The notes under the pieces are model-generated. The model saw only the letters and a list, made by a program, of their open reading frames with translations, was not told the origin of the DNA and did not search any database. The translations under genes and the position numbers were made by a program. A stretch of 64,000 bases of DNA from Reyranella sp. (lineage in GTDB: Bacteria > Pseudomonadota > Alphaproteobacteria > Reyranellales > Reyranellaceae). Numbering within the stretch: position 1 is the first letter of the stretch; every line of letters begins with the position of its first letter. Positions 25,569 to 34,161 of the stretch are shown in pieces. The stretch spans positions 1 to 64,000 of the forward strand of contig JAIEOV010000003.1 of the NCBI GenBank assembly GCA_019750135.1, given 5' to 3'.

Positions 25569-26255
25569 ATGAGTCGCAAATTGTTTGTGGGCAACCTGCC
25601 CTACTCGGTCACGTCTGAGCGTCTGTCAGAAGCCTTCTCTCAGTTCGGCACCGTTACCTCTTCAAAAGTGATCGTGGATCGCGAGACCGGCCGCAGCCGG
25701 GGCTTCGCGTTCCTCGAGATGGAAACAGATGATCAGGGCGCCTCGGCCATGCAGGCCATGAACGGCGCGTTGCTCGATGGCCGCTCGATCGCGGTCCGTG
25801 AAGCTGTCGAACGTCAACCCGGTGGTGGTGGCGGCGGCGGCTTCGGTGGCGGCGGTGGGGGCGGTCGCGATGGCGGCGGCTTCCGTCCGCGCGGTCCGCG
25901 TCCGCCCTACGGCGGGGGCGGCGGCGGTGGTGGCGGCTACGGTGGCGGCGGTGGCGGTGGCTATCGCGGCGGCGGTGGCGGCGGCTACGGTGGTGGCGGT
26001 CGCGATGGCGGCGGCGGTGGTTACCGCGGCGATGCTGGCGGCGGTGGCGGCGGCCCGATGCGTGATCGACGTGCCGACTTCTCCGGCGGCCCTCCGGGCG
26101 GCGGCGGCGGTTTCGATGGCGGCGGCGGTGGTGGTGCTCCTGGCGGCGGCGACTTCGGCCGCCCGCCTCGCCGTCACGGCGGCGGCGGTGCGGATCGCCC
26201 GCGCCGCGAACGCGATTACGAACCGCGCAAGCGCGGCTTCGACGACGATCAGTAG
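25569..26255 (+). CDS. RRM RNA-binding protein with long glycine-rich tail
   Basis: A 228-residue protein: one RNA recognition motif (residues 1-80) with RNP2 LFVGNL (5-10) and RNP1 RGFAFLEM (44-51), then about 130 residues of glycine-rich sequence broken by RDGGGF, RGGG and YGGGG blocks, and a basic end PRRERDYEPRKRGFDDD. It resembles bacterial cold-induced RNA-binding proteins and eukaryotic glycine-rich RBPs; the tail is unusually long for a bacterial member and should be disordered. It binds RNA and may condense. The start codon has only a weak ribosome-binding site. A strong terminator follows 27 bp after the stop. Confidence 0.9.
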   Translation: MSRKLFVGNLPYSVTSERLSEAFSQFGTVTSSKVIVDRETGRSRGFAFLEMETDDQGASAMQAMNGALLDGRSIAVREAVERQPGGGGGGGFGGGGGGGRDGGGFRPRGPRPPYGGGGGGGGGYGGGGGGGYRGGGGGGYGGGGRDGGGGGYRGDAGGGGGGPMRDRRADFSGGPPGGGGGFDGGGGGGAPGGGDFGRPPRRHGGGGADRPRRERDYEPRKRGFDDDQ

Positions 26256-26282
26256 GCCGCTTACCGCGACCTGAACGAATGG

Positions 26283-26312
26283 AAACGCCGGGGGCTCTGT
26301 CCCCGGCGTTTT
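26283..26312 (+). terminator. Intrinsic terminator after RRM gene
   Basis: AAACGCCGGGG pairs with CCCCGGCGTTT over a short loop and is followed by TTTTCGTTT, a textbook Rho-independent terminator. Confidence 0.85.
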
Positions 26313-26378
26313 CGTTTGCTCCGATGACGGAGGCGGTATCCCGGGTCTATGCTCCAACCCTCTATCCGGAGGGTGGGC

Positions 26379-27107
26379 ATGAAGCGACGGACCGCGCTCT
26401 TGGGCTCCCTGGCGGCGGCAGCCGCCGCGTCGACGACCGCACGGGCGCAAACGCCGGTCGACCTGCAGCTCGTGCTGGCGGTCGACGTGTCGCGCTCCAT
26501 CGACGAGGTCGAGGCCGAGCTGCAGCGTCGCGGCTACATCGAAGCGCTCACCAACGAGCGCATCATCGACGCCATCCTCTCGGGCGAGAACAAGCGCATC
26601 GCCGTCTGCTACACCGAGTGGGCTGGCACGCACTATCAGGTGGTGGTGCTCGACTGGGCGGTAATCGACAGCCCGTCCGCCGCGCGCCGCTTCGCCGACA
26701 AGCTCGCCGAGGCGCCGCGCCAGTCGCAGAGCTGGACGGCGGTCGGCGCCGCGCTGGCCCATGCGGGACAGCGCTTCGACAATTCGGGCTTCGTCTCCAA
26801 GCGCCGCGTCATCGACGTCTCGGGCGACGGCCGCACCAACGACGGTCCGCCCGCCGAGCTGGTGCGCGACCGGCTGGTCGAGCAGGGCATCGTGGTCAAC
26901 GGCCTGCCGGTCATGATGAACCGCACCAATTTCGGGCGGCCGCCCGACCTCACCCTCGACAAGTACTACGAGGAGAATGTCATCGGCGGGCCGGGCTCGT
27001 TCATGATCGTGGCCGACAATTTCGACCATTTCGGCCGCGCCGTGCGCACCAAGCTGGTGCGCGAGATCTCCGGCGTCGACGTCAGAGGCCGGCCAGTACC
27101 TGCCTGA
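26379..27107 (+). CDS. DUF1194 (von Willebrand A-like) exported protein
   Basis: A 242-residue protein with an N-terminal export signal MKRRTALLGSLAAAAAAS ending near ARAQ. The first strand carries a MIDAS-like metal site, VLAVDVSRSIDE, followed by FADKLAEAP, SWTAVGAALAHAG and VIDVSGDGRTNDG, all typical of DUF1194, a VWA-related family of unknown function common in alphaproteobacteria. The start at 26379 follows GGAGGG; ten upstream codons are dropped. Its end overlaps the convergent hydrolase gene by 26 bp. Confidence 0.88.
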   Translation: MKRRTALLGSLAAAAAASTTARAQTPVDLQLVLAVDVSRSIDEVEAELQRRGYIEALTNERIIDAILSGENKRIAVCYTEWAGTHYQVVVLDWAVIDSPSAARRFADKLAEAPRQSQSWTAVGAALAHAGQRFDNSGFVSKRRVIDVSGDGRTNDGPPAELVRDRLVEQGIVVNGLPVMMNRTNFGRPPDLTLDKYYEENVIGGPGSFMIVADNFDHFGRAVRTKLVREISGVDVRGRPVPA

Positions 27108-28443
27108 GGCGCTCGAACGGCTCGGCATCGCGCGTGAGCTGCACCGGCATGCCGAGATGGCCGAGCGGATAGCGGAAGACATTGGCCTCGGGCAGCCGCC
27201 AGCGCTGCGCCACCGCCAAGCCGTCGTCGTAGGGGACCCAGCGGTCGGTCTCGCCCAGCACCGAGACGATGTTTGCCGGCGCGATCGCGGGCTCGGCCGT
27301 CGGATCGATCAGCTCCGACAGGTGGGCCAGCGCCTCGCGTGACCAGCCGGCGCGCGCCAGGGCGCGATCGAGGCCGAGCGTCACGGCAAGCGCGCCGCCG
27401 AAGGTCACGTCCTCGATGCGGCCGGAATGGCTTATCAGCATGACGCCGTCGGGGCGCGCCTCGGCCGGCCATAGATGGCAGCGGCTGGCGGCCTGCTGGG
27501 CTACGAACGATGTCATTGAAATGCCGGCGAGCCCCACCTTGCCGGCGAAGCGCCGATGGCACCAGGCGATCAGCAGCGCCGATTCGATCGCCTGACCCGA
27601 GATGAGGTCGATCGAGCTGGTCGGCCCTGCGGCGAAGAACGGCTCGCCGCCATAGCGCCCCGGCATGGCGCGCAGGCCGTGATAGGGCGAGATCGGCTCG
27701 ACCACGCGCCAGCCCAGCTCGGCGAGCCGCGTGGCCGGCCCGCGCGAGACCGTCAGCAGCTCGAATTCCAGGCAGAGGCCGCTGCCGAAGATCAGGGTCG
27801 GACACGGTCCCGCGTCGGCCGGCTCAATGACGCGTGCATAGAGCGTTTCGCTGCCCGGCCGCTGCCCGAGCCGCGGCGCGGGCGTCGGCGCGCGCAACCA
27901 GTACTCGCTGAGGCCGTCTCTGGTCACCGGCCGCGAAACGGCGACGGCGCCGACATCGACGGCGGCTTCGTAGAGGCTGTCCGGCCGGCCGATCGCCGGC
28001 CCGAAGGCGCGCTCGACATCGGCGGGCTGGTCGATCTCCCAGCGCGCCGACGGCGGCCGAGTGGGAAACAGCAGCGGATAGAACGAGGCGCGCGTCGCCA
28101 GATGGCGGGTGGCGGCAGTGCGCCGCCGAAGGTCGAGGACAAGGCCGTCTCCGTCGGACGCATCGTCGAACAACGCGCTCTCCCATGCCGAACGGGCGGC
28201 CTCGGCTGCCGCTTTGCGCGCCGCATGGCGCGTCAGCACCGAGCGCAGGTAGGGCTCCGGCCAGGCGGCAACGGGTGCGCCGATCTCGTCGCGAAAGCGG
28301 GCGGTGTCATCGCCGGCGGCGTTGGCCGCCGCCCACAGGCGCGACAGCGGGAAGTACCAGCGCTTGAGGCCGAACAGGCCGGCCTGGTCGACCCATGGCT
28401 TGGCCAGCAGCGCCCCCAGTGGCGAGCGAAACAGGACGTCCAT
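27082..28443 (-). CDS. Alpha/beta hydrolase-like protein
   Basis: A 453-residue protein. The N-terminal 200 residues (WYFPLSRLWAAANAAG...) are not recognised; the C-terminal half has a hydrolase core with CPTLIFGSGLCLEF, WRVVEPISPYHGLR, a GISMTS nucleophile elbow (Ser) and a C-terminal LGETDRWVPYDDG and YPLGHLGM region that could supply Asp and His. It resembles the ABHD18/DUF2048 group of alpha/beta hydrolases. The start at 28443 is chosen as the first Met of the compact frame. Substrate unknown. Confidence 0.7.
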   Translation of the reverse strand: MDVLFRSPLGALLAKPWVDQAGLFGLKRWYFPLSRLWAAANAAGDDTARFRDEIGAPVAAWPEPYLRSVLTRHAARKAAAEAARSAWESALFDDASDGDGLVLDLRRRTAATRHLATRASFYPLLFPTRPPSARWEIDQPADVERAFGPAIGRPDSLYEAAVDVGAVAVSRPVTRDGLSEYWLRAPTPAPRLGQRPGSETLYARVIEPADAGPCPTLIFGSGLCLEFELLTVSRGPATRLAELGWRVVEPISPYHGLRAMPGRYGGEPFFAAGPTSSIDLISGQAIESALLIAWCHRRFAGKVGLAGISMTSFVAQQAASRCHLWPAEARPDGVMLISHSGRIEDVTFGGALAVTLGLDRALARAGWSREALAHLSELIDPTAEPAIAPANIVSVLGETDRWVPYDDGLAVAQRWRLPEANVFRYPLGHLGMPVQLTRDAEPFERLRQVLAGL

Positions 28444-28545
28444 CGACCAACTCCCGACGCCGGCGGTTCCATCCGGTCGCAAACCGCTTTAGGCTTGGCA
28501 GCATCATCGCCACTCGCTACGTCCTTCGGCAATGGAGACCTCTTG

Positions 28546-29289
28546 ATGCTGGCCAACGACCCCGTGACCCAGGCGCGGATCGACCTGACGACCGCCCTGC
28601 GGGCCGCCGCCCGGCACGGCCTCAACGAGGGCGTGTGCAACCACTTCAGCATGACCGTGCCCGGCCGCGACGACCTGTTCCTGGTCAACCCGCAGGGCCT
28701 GCACTGGTCGGAGATCACGCCGTCCGACCTGGTGATCGCCGACGGCGCGGGCAGCATCGTCGAGGGCAAGTACCAGGTCGAGGCGACCGCCTTCTTCATC
28801 CATGCCCGCATCCATGCCGGCAACCCGCGCGCCAAGGTCGTGCTGCACACCCACATGCCCTACGCCACGGCGCTGACCTCGATCCGCGACGGCCGCATCG
28901 AGATGTGCACCCAGAACGCTTTCCGCTACTGGAACCGCATCGCCTACGACGAAGAGTATGCCGGCGTGGCCTTGAGCAACGAGGAAGGCGACCGCATGTG
29001 CAGCGCCATGGCCGGCAAGGACATCCTGTTCCTGCGCAACCACGGCGTCATCGTGAGCGGCCCGACCGTGGCCCAGACCTACGACGACCTCTACTACCTC
29101 GAGCGCGCCGCCATGGTGCAGGTGCTGGCCATGCAGACCGGCCGGCCGCTGCACAATATCGACGCCACGCTCGCCGAGCACACGGCCAACCAGATCGCGG
29201 GGGAATCCCAGCAGGCCGTGCTGCATTTCGAATCCCTGAAGCGCCTGCTCGACCGCGACGAGCCGGGCTGGCGCCGGCTCGCAGCCTGA
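28546..29289 (+). CDS. Class II aldolase/adducin family protein
   Basis: A 247-residue protein of the fuculose-phosphate aldolase-like family. Zinc-ligand histidines occur in KVVLHTHMPYATAL and FLRNHGVIVSGPT; the N-terminal GLNEGVCNHFSMTVPG and NPQGLHWSEIT are typical. It may cleave a sugar phosphate or act as a decarboxylase or dehydratase on a related keto compound. The start at 28546 follows GGAG; a long upstream frame overlaps the divergent hydrolase and is rejected. A secreted protein gene follows after 10 bp. Confidence 0.88.
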   Translation: MLANDPVTQARIDLTTALRAAARHGLNEGVCNHFSMTVPGRDDLFLVNPQGLHWSEITPSDLVIADGAGSIVEGKYQVEATAFFIHARIHAGNPRAKVVLHTHMPYATALTSIRDGRIEMCTQNAFRYWNRIAYDEEYAGVALSNEEGDRMCSAMAGKDILFLRNHGVIVSGPTVAQTYDDLYYLERAAMVQVLAMQTGRPLHNIDATLAEHTANQIAGESQQAVLHFESLKRLLDRDEPGWRRLAA

Positions 29290-29299
29290 GGAGCGCCAG

Positions 29300-29893
29300 A
29301 TGCGTGTTGCGATTCTCGCGGCGGCCTGCGGGCTGTTCGCCGCCCTGCCGGCATCGGCGCAGAGCTACGGCCTGCCGCCCGGTCCCAAGCTCGGCGAGAT
29401 GGAGGTCAAGGCCTACCAGAAGATTCCCAAGACCAAGGTCGCCGTCCAGCTCACGTCCGACACCCACCTGTCGCGCGAGCTGCGCCGCGAGGTGATGCAG
29501 CGGCTGTCCAGGCGCGGCAACGAGGTCGGCTTCTCGGGCGGCAACGTCATGCGCATGGACGTGAGCTACTTCGACTTCACCGACACAGGCCGCAGCGACT
29601 ACAGCACCCAGGGCGGCCAGCCCTCCTACGCGCCGCCGGGCTCCAATCCGCGCATGGACCTGCCCAGCAACCAGATCCGCCGGCGCGACGGGCTCAGCTC
29701 GCCGACCAGCGTGCCGACCCTGCGCATCACGCTGACGCTTTATGCCACGGACGGCGGCAAGGTGCTGTGGACGGCGAGCGGTTCGTGCGGCACCCAGGCT
29801 GACAAGGCTCAGAACGCCGGCGAGGCGATCATCAACCGCATCTTCGACAACGCCGACAAGAGCCAGATCGGCGACGTCGGCTGCCCGCTCTGA
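29300..29893 (+). CDS. Exported protein of unknown function
   Basis: A 197-residue protein with a clear signal peptide (MRVAILAAACGLFAALPASA, cleavage before QSYG). The mature part has VKAYQKIPKTKVAVQLTSDT and VPTLRITLTLYATDGGKVLW, and two cysteines near the end (SCGTQ, GCPL) that might form a disulfide. A central low-complexity region (STQGGQPSYAPPGSNPR) separates two beta-rich parts. I do not recognise the family. GGAG precedes the start and it sits 10 bp after the aldolase gene, so the two are probably co-transcribed. Confidence 0.75.
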   Translation: MRVAILAAACGLFAALPASAQSYGLPPGPKLGEMEVKAYQKIPKTKVAVQLTSDTHLSRELRREVMQRLSRRGNEVGFSGGNVMRMDVSYFDFTDTGRSDYSTQGGQPSYAPPGSNPRMDLPSNQIRRRDGLSSPTSVPTLRITLTLYATDGGKVLWTASGSCGTQADKAQNAGEAIINRIFDNADKSQIGDVGCPL

Positions 29894-29923
29894 ACACTCG
29901 ATAAAACCGAAGGAAATCGCCTC

Positions 29924-30472
29924 ATGCCGCGTCTGGCTCCGCTCGACCTGAACAAGCTCACGCCCGAACAGAAGAAGGTCGCCGACGCGATTGTCGCCGG
30001 GCCGCGCGGCGGTCTGCGCGGGCCGTTCGAGCCCTGGCTCAGGAGCCCGCATCTCGCCGACCGCGCCCAGAAGCTCGGCGAGTATTGCCGCTTCAACAAC
30101 TCGCTGCCGCGCGACCTCAGCGAGCTCGCGATCTGCCTGGTCGGCCGGCACTTCAAGGCGCAGTACGAGTTCTACGCCCATGCGCGGCTCGCCAAGGAGG
30201 CCGGGCTGTCCGACGCGATCGTCGAGGCGATCCGCACGCGCCAGTCGCCGCCCTTCACGCGCGACGTCGAGAAGATCGTCTATGACTTCGTCAGCGAATA
30301 TCTCGCGACCAACCGCGTCGCCCAGCCGAACTACAAGCGCGCCGTCGACGCCTTCGGCGAGCAGGGCGTCGTCGACTTGGTGGGCGTGTGCGGCTACTAC
30401 ATGCTGGTCTCGATGACGCTCAACGTCTTCGAGATGCCGCTGCCGCCGGGCGAGCCTGAACCGCTGGCTTAG
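29924..30472 (+). CDS. Carboxymuconolactone decarboxylase-family protein
   Basis: A 182-residue helical protein of the CMD/AhpD superfamily. The central LSELAICLVGRHFKAQYEFYAHARLAKEAG matches the family, but the usual CxxC peroxidase cysteines are absent, so it is not an AhpD-type alkylhydroperoxidase. Members of this branch are often annotated as gamma-carboxymuconolactone decarboxylases without proof. AAGGA precedes the start. It ends the short plus-strand run aldolase, exported protein, CMD protein. Confidence 0.85.
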   Translation: MPRLAPLDLNKLTPEQKKVADAIVAGPRGGLRGPFEPWLRSPHLADRAQKLGEYCRFNNSLPRDLSELAICLVGRHFKAQYEFYAHARLAKEAGLSDAIVEAIRTRQSPPFTRDVEKIVYDFVSEYLATNRVAQPNYKRAVDAFGEQGVVDLVGVCGYYMLVSMTLNVFEMPLPPGEPEPLA

Positions 30473-30498
30473 GACGCACTTTCGTAGTTACGCCAATA

Positions 30499-30569
30499 CT
30501 GTCATCCCAAGCGTAGCGAGGGACCTTTCTTGCTGCCTCAAAGGTCCCTCGCTCCGCTCGGGATGACAG
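30499..30569. repeat. REP-like inverted repeat, copy 3
   Basis: Arms 30499-30528 (CTGTCATCCCAAGCGTAGCG...) and 30540-30569 (...GCTCCGCTCGGGATGACAG) with an 11-nt loop and two or three mismatches. Same core as the copy at 6658-6728. It lies between the convergent CMD and cyclase genes, where it could also end transcription. Confidence 0.85.
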
Positions 30570-30593
30570 CGGTGTCGTCTGAACGCTGGTGCG

Positions 30594-31370
30594 TCACTCC
30601 TCGAAGATCGCGACGGCCCTCGTCCAGCCGGCCGACGCGCCGCGGATCTTGTGCGGGAAGCAGGCGATGGTGAAGCCGTCGCCCGGCAGCGCTTCGAGAT
30701 TGTGCAGCTTCTCGAGATGGCAGTAGCCGATGTGGCGGCCGGCCTTGTGGCCTTCCCAGATGATCGAGGGATCGTGGTCCTTCGCCCACTTCTGGGCCGT
30801 CCAATAGAACGGCGCGTCCCAGCTCCAGGCGTCGGTGCCGGTGAGGCGAATGCCCTTCTCGAGCAGGAACATGGTGGCGTCGTAGCCCATGCCGCAGCCG
30901 GCATTGACGTAGTCGTTGTTGCCGTAGCGCGAGCCCGCGCGCGTGTTGACCACGACGATCTCGAGCGGCTGCAGTTCATGGCCGATCCGCTTCAACTCGT
31001 CTTCGACTTCCTTGGCGGTGATGACATGGCCGTCCTCCTTGTCGCGGAAGTCGAGCTTTACGCCGGGCTGGAAGCACCATTCGAGCGGCACCTCGTCGAT
31101 GGTGATGGCACGCTCGCCCTTGTTCATCGTCGGATGGAAGTGATAGGGCGCGTCGAGATGCGTGCCGTTGTGCGTCGAGAGATTGACGTTCTCGACCGCC
31201 CAGCCCTGCCCGTCCGGCAAGTCTTCCTTCTTCAGCCCAGGAAAGAAGCCGGCGATCTGGCCGGCCGTGTCGGCGTGCTTGTGGTACTGGATCTTGGGCC
31301 CGAACGGCGGCGGATCGGAGACGACATCGTTCTCGAGATAGATCGACAGATCGACAAACCGACGCGGCAT
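30594..31370 (-). CDS. Cyclase family protein (kynurenine formamidase-like)
   Basis: A 258-residue metal-dependent hydrolase of the cyclase/KynB superfamily. The signature metal site reads [17 protein letters not shown]; other marks are [13 protein letters not shown] at the N-terminus, VIDFRD-like [18 protein letters not shown] and [20 protein letters not shown]. The family cleaves formyl-kynurenine or other amides, or cyclises acids. The start at 31370 is chosen by homology (MPRRFVDLS); 47 upstream codons overlap the next gene. It ends an OpgC-SGNH-cyclase row on the minus strand with an 11-bp gap. Confidence 0.88.
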   Translation of the reverse strand: MPRRFVDLSIYLENDVVSDPPPFGPKIQYHKHADTAGQIAGFFPGLKKEDLPDGQGWAVENVNLSTHNGTHLDAPYHFHPTMNKGERAITIDEVPLEWCFQPGVKLDFRDKEDGHVITAKEVEDELKRIGHELQPLEIVVVNTRAGSRYGNNDYVNAGCGMGYDATMFLLEKGIRLTGTDAWSWDAPFYWTAQKWAKDHDPSIIWEGHKAGRHIGYCHLEKLHNLEALPGDGFTIACFPHKIRGASAGWTRAVAIFEE

Positions 31371-31381
31371 GACAGGACGCC

Positions 31382-32125
31382 TCAAGGACCGTTGAGCGAA
31401 TTCAGGATCGACCGCGTCAAGAGCTTGCCGATGCACTTCTGGCCGAAATCGTTGAGATGCAGGCCGTCGAGCTGGACGAACTGCGCATAGGGCATGCCGT
31501 CCTGGTACCACCCGCGCATGATGTCGAAGCGGCGGAACAGGCCGGCATCGTATTCCTTGGCCGCCGCGGCCATGACCCTCTCATAGGCTTCCTTGTCGGG
31601 CGCAGCGACGACGGCAGGCACGTATTGCAGGTTCATCAGCACGAAATCCGCCCCCAGCGACCGGCCGAGCGCCAGGCCGTTGCGCAGCCAGCGCGTGAAC
31701 TTCTCGATCGGCATCTGGCGGATGGCCGCGTTGGTGCCGGTCTGCCAGACCACCAGCGACGCCGGATTCTCCTTCATCTCGGCCTGCATGCGGGCGGCCA
31801 TCTCCTCGACGTCCTGCCCGCCGATGCCGCGATTGATGACGTCGACGTCGATGCCGGGCAGCGCCTTGTCGAGGCCCATCTTGAGCTGCGCCGGATAGGC
31901 ATAGGCCGGGTTCGACACGCCGTAGCCCGAGGTCGACGACGAGCCGAGCGCAATGATGCGCAACTGCTTACGTTCGGCGATCGCCTTGCGCGACGCCGGC
32001 AGCGAATTGCCGAGCTCCAGCAGCTCGGGCTTGGCCCGGCAGAGCGTCATCGACTGCGGGAAGGCGGCGGCCGGCAGCAGCAGCACCAGGACCGCGACCA
32101 GCCAGGGCCAGGCGCGCCGTCTCAC
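31382..32125 (-). CDS. SGNH/GDSL hydrolase, exported
   Basis: A 247-residue hydrolase. The SGNH blocks are [11 protein letters not shown] (nucleophile Ser), [12 protein letters not shown] (Gly), [10 protein letters not shown] (Asn) and [13 protein letters not shown] (Asp/His). A hydrophobic N-terminus ([20 protein letters not shown]) is a signal peptide or anchor. The start is GTG at 32125, overlapping the OpgC stop as GTGA; the longer frame to 32494 is out of phase with OpgC and is rejected. Tight coupling to OpgC suggests it removes or edits ester groups that the acyltransferase adds to a periplasmic glycan. Confidence 0.85.
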   Translation of the reverse strand: MRRRAWPWLVAVLVLLLPAAAFPQSMTLCRAKPELLELGNSLPASRKAIAERKQLRIIALGSSSTSGYGVSNPAYAYPAQLKMGLDKALPGIDVDVINRGIGGQDVEEMAARMQAEMKENPASLVVWQTGTNAAIRQMPIEKFTRWLRNGLALGRSLGADFVLMNLQYVPAVVAAPDKEAYERVMAAAAKEYDAGLFRRFDIMRGWYQDGMPYAQFVQLDGLHLNDFGQKCIGKLLTRSILNSLNGP

Positions 32126-33279
32126 GGCACGGCCTCCGCCGTGCTTGGCGTCCGTCCGGAACCGGCCGATCCTCCGCTCTTGAACCAGGTCGCCACATAG
32201 GCGGCTGCGCACATGACGAGAATGCCTGCAACGCTCACGACAATCTGCGACAGGAGCGACTCCTCGAAGTAGCTGACGACGATCTGGGCGGACAACGCAA
32301 GAAAAGTACCGATGCAGAATATAAGCAACGATTGTTCCCCGCATCTGCGAAGTGGGTGGAAGACCGGCCAGCGCAGGAAGGCGGCGCTGGCCGGCACCGT
32401 CACCCGGACCAGCCAGGCCAGCGCCAGGAAGTGCAAGAACCGCAGGCTGTCGATGTTGGTCTTGTCGATCGGATAGATCTGCCGGGCGACCCATGCCGGC
32501 GTCATTTCCTGCAGCGGATTATAGTGCCAGGACAAGGCGATAAAGGCCGCGAACAACAGGTAAAGCACGGCCAGCACCGAGAGCGGCCAGCGGAACCGGT
32601 CGAGCCAGGCGAGCTTGGGGCCGAGCACGGCGCAGGCCGTTCCGACATAGAAGACGACCTGCCACGCGAGCGGATTGAAGTACCAGACCTTGCCCGCCGG
32701 GTAGGCTGGCAGGTTCCAATCGAAGTGGCATGTCGCCGCATAGAGGGTGAGCGAGACGCCCATCACCCCGAACGGCCAGCGCAGGACCGCCGGCAGGACG
32801 AAGGGGAAGGCGGCGAGCAGGACGATATAGAGCGGCAGGACGTCGAGATTGACCGGCCGGAACTGCAGCAGTGCGGCCGCCAGGATCGCCCGGTAGGGAT
32901 TCTCGCCGAGGCCCATCAGCTCCATCTCGTCGATCAGCGAGGGCATGTCGCGGGCGATCGATACCCAGACGATCTGGGCGGTGAAGGCCATGAACAGCAG
33001 GATATGGGCGACATAGAGCTGCCAGACGCGGCGGTAGACGCGGGCCGCCGCGCGCACCCAGCCCTCGCGCTGCATCATGCGGGCATAGGCGATCACCGCC
33101 GTGTAGCCCGAGATGAAGACGAAGACCTCAGTGGCGTCGCTGAAGCCGTAATTGCGGATGGTGAACCAGCTCACGACGTTGGTCGGAACGTGGTCGACGA
33201 AGATGAACCACAGCGCCAGCCCGCGAAACAAGTCGAGGCGGATGTCGCGACCGGAAGCGATGACGGGGGGCGCGGCCAT
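32122..33279 (-). CDS. OpgC-type membrane acyltransferase
   Basis: A 385-residue protein with about ten hydrophobic segments. The N-terminal DIRLDLFRGLALWFIFVDHV and EVFVFISGYTAVIAYARMM are typical of OpgC, the acyltransferase-3-like enzyme that succinylates osmoregulated periplasmic glucans. No opgGH genes are seen nearby, so the acceptor is not certain. Its stop overlaps the SGNH hydrolase start by 4 bp. No clear ribosome-binding site precedes the start. Confidence 0.88.
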   Translation of the reverse strand: MAAPPVIASGRDIRLDLFRGLALWFIFVDHVPTNVVSWFTIRNYGFSDATEVFVFISGYTAVIAYARMMQREGWVRAAARVYRRVWQLYVAHILLFMAFTAQIVWVSIARDMPSLIDEMELMGLGENPYRAILAAALLQFRPVNLDVLPLYIVLLAAFPFVLPAVLRWPFGVMGVSLTLYAATCHFDWNLPAYPAGKVWYFNPLAWQVVFYVGTACAVLGPKLAWLDRFRWPLSVLAVLYLLFAAFIALSWHYNPLQEMTPAWVARQIYPIDKTNIDSLRFLHFLALAWLVRVTVPASAAFLRWPVFHPLRRCGEQSLLIFCIGTFLALSAQIVVSYFEESLLSQIVVSVAGILVMCAAAYVATWFKSGGSAGSGRTPSTAEAVP

Positions 33280-33349
33280 GGCTGGACATTGGTATCGCAG
33301 TCGCGCCGCCTAATCCACGGCGGCGGCGCGTGCATTCAAGCGGCCCGGC

Positions 33350-34144
33350 TCAGGACGCCAGGACCTCTTCGACCTTCTGCGCCAGGGCTTTCATGCGGTA
33401 GGGCTTGGCGATGAACTGCACGTCGGTCTCGAGTGCACCCTTGCTGACGAGGGCGCCCTCGAAATAGCCCGACGCGAACAGCACCTTCAGGCCGGGCCGC
33501 AGCTCGGACGCCTTGTCGGCGAGGTCGCGGCCGGCGATGTCGCCGGGCATGACGACGTCGGTGAAAAGGAGGTCGATCTTCTCGCCGCGCTCGAGCACGG
33601 CGAGGGCTTCCGCACCGCTCGACGCCGAGACGACGTCGTAGCCGAGCCGGGTCAGCTGCTCGGTCGCCTCCTCGAGGACGCCGCTGTTGTCGTCGACCAC
33701 CAGGATCTTGGCGCGCGTGGCAGGGCTCGGCGCCGTCACCGGCACCTCGGGCTCGCCGGCCGCGGCCGGCTTGGAGCCGCCTTCCGTGTCGTAGGCCAGC
33801 AGGCCGAAGCCGACATGCCGTTGCCAGGAATCGGACAGCGGCCGCAGGATGAGGCGCGCCTGCAGGCGGCTTCCGTCCTTGCGCAGCATCGGGCCGGTCG
33901 CGTCGTGCCGTCCCCATTGCAGGGCATCGCCCAGCGCGGTCTCGGGTTTGCCCAGCAGGTTATCGGCCTTGGTGTGCAGCACGGTGAAACGCCGACCGAC
34001 AATGTCGTCGGAGGTATAGCCGAACAGCACCCGCGCTCCGGCGTTCCAGGTGAGCACCCTGCCCTGCACATCAAGGATGACGACGGCGTAATCGGTCATG
34101 TCGTCGACGAAACGCTGCACCAGGTCGCGCTCGTTGGCGTTCAT
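33350..34144 (-). CDS. PAS domain plus receiver-domain protein
   Basis: A 264-residue two-domain signalling protein: a PAS sensor (about residues 10-120, ILDVQGRVLTWNAGARVLFG and LRKDGSRLQARL) and a C-terminal CheY-like receiver (about 145-264) with acidic pocket D151/D152, phospho-acceptor D196 (LLFTDVVMPGD) and K247 (FIAKPYR). It has no output domain. It lies 17 bp downstream of an MHYT hybrid kinase, its likely phosphodonor. AGGAG precedes the start. Confidence 0.9.
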   Translation of the reverse strand: MNANERDLVQRFVDDMTDYAVVILDVQGRVLTWNAGARVLFGYTSDDIVGRRFTVLHTKADNLLGKPETALGDALQWGRHDATGPMLRKDGSRLQARLILRPLSDSWQRHVGFGLLAYDTEGGSKPAAAGEPEVPVTAPSPATRAKILVVDDNSGVLEEATEQLTRLGYDVVSASSGAEALAVLERGEKIDLLFTDVVMPGDIAGRDLADKASELRPGLKVLFASGYFEGALVSKGALETDVQFIAKPYRMKALAQKVEEVLAS

Positions 34145-34161
34145 CGTGTCCTACTCCTTTA

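Noticed and set aside
25826..26200. Short tandem repeats resembling a repeat array
   Set aside because: They are glycine codon runs inside the RRM protein gene, in frame throughout, with no spacer structure of a CRISPR array.
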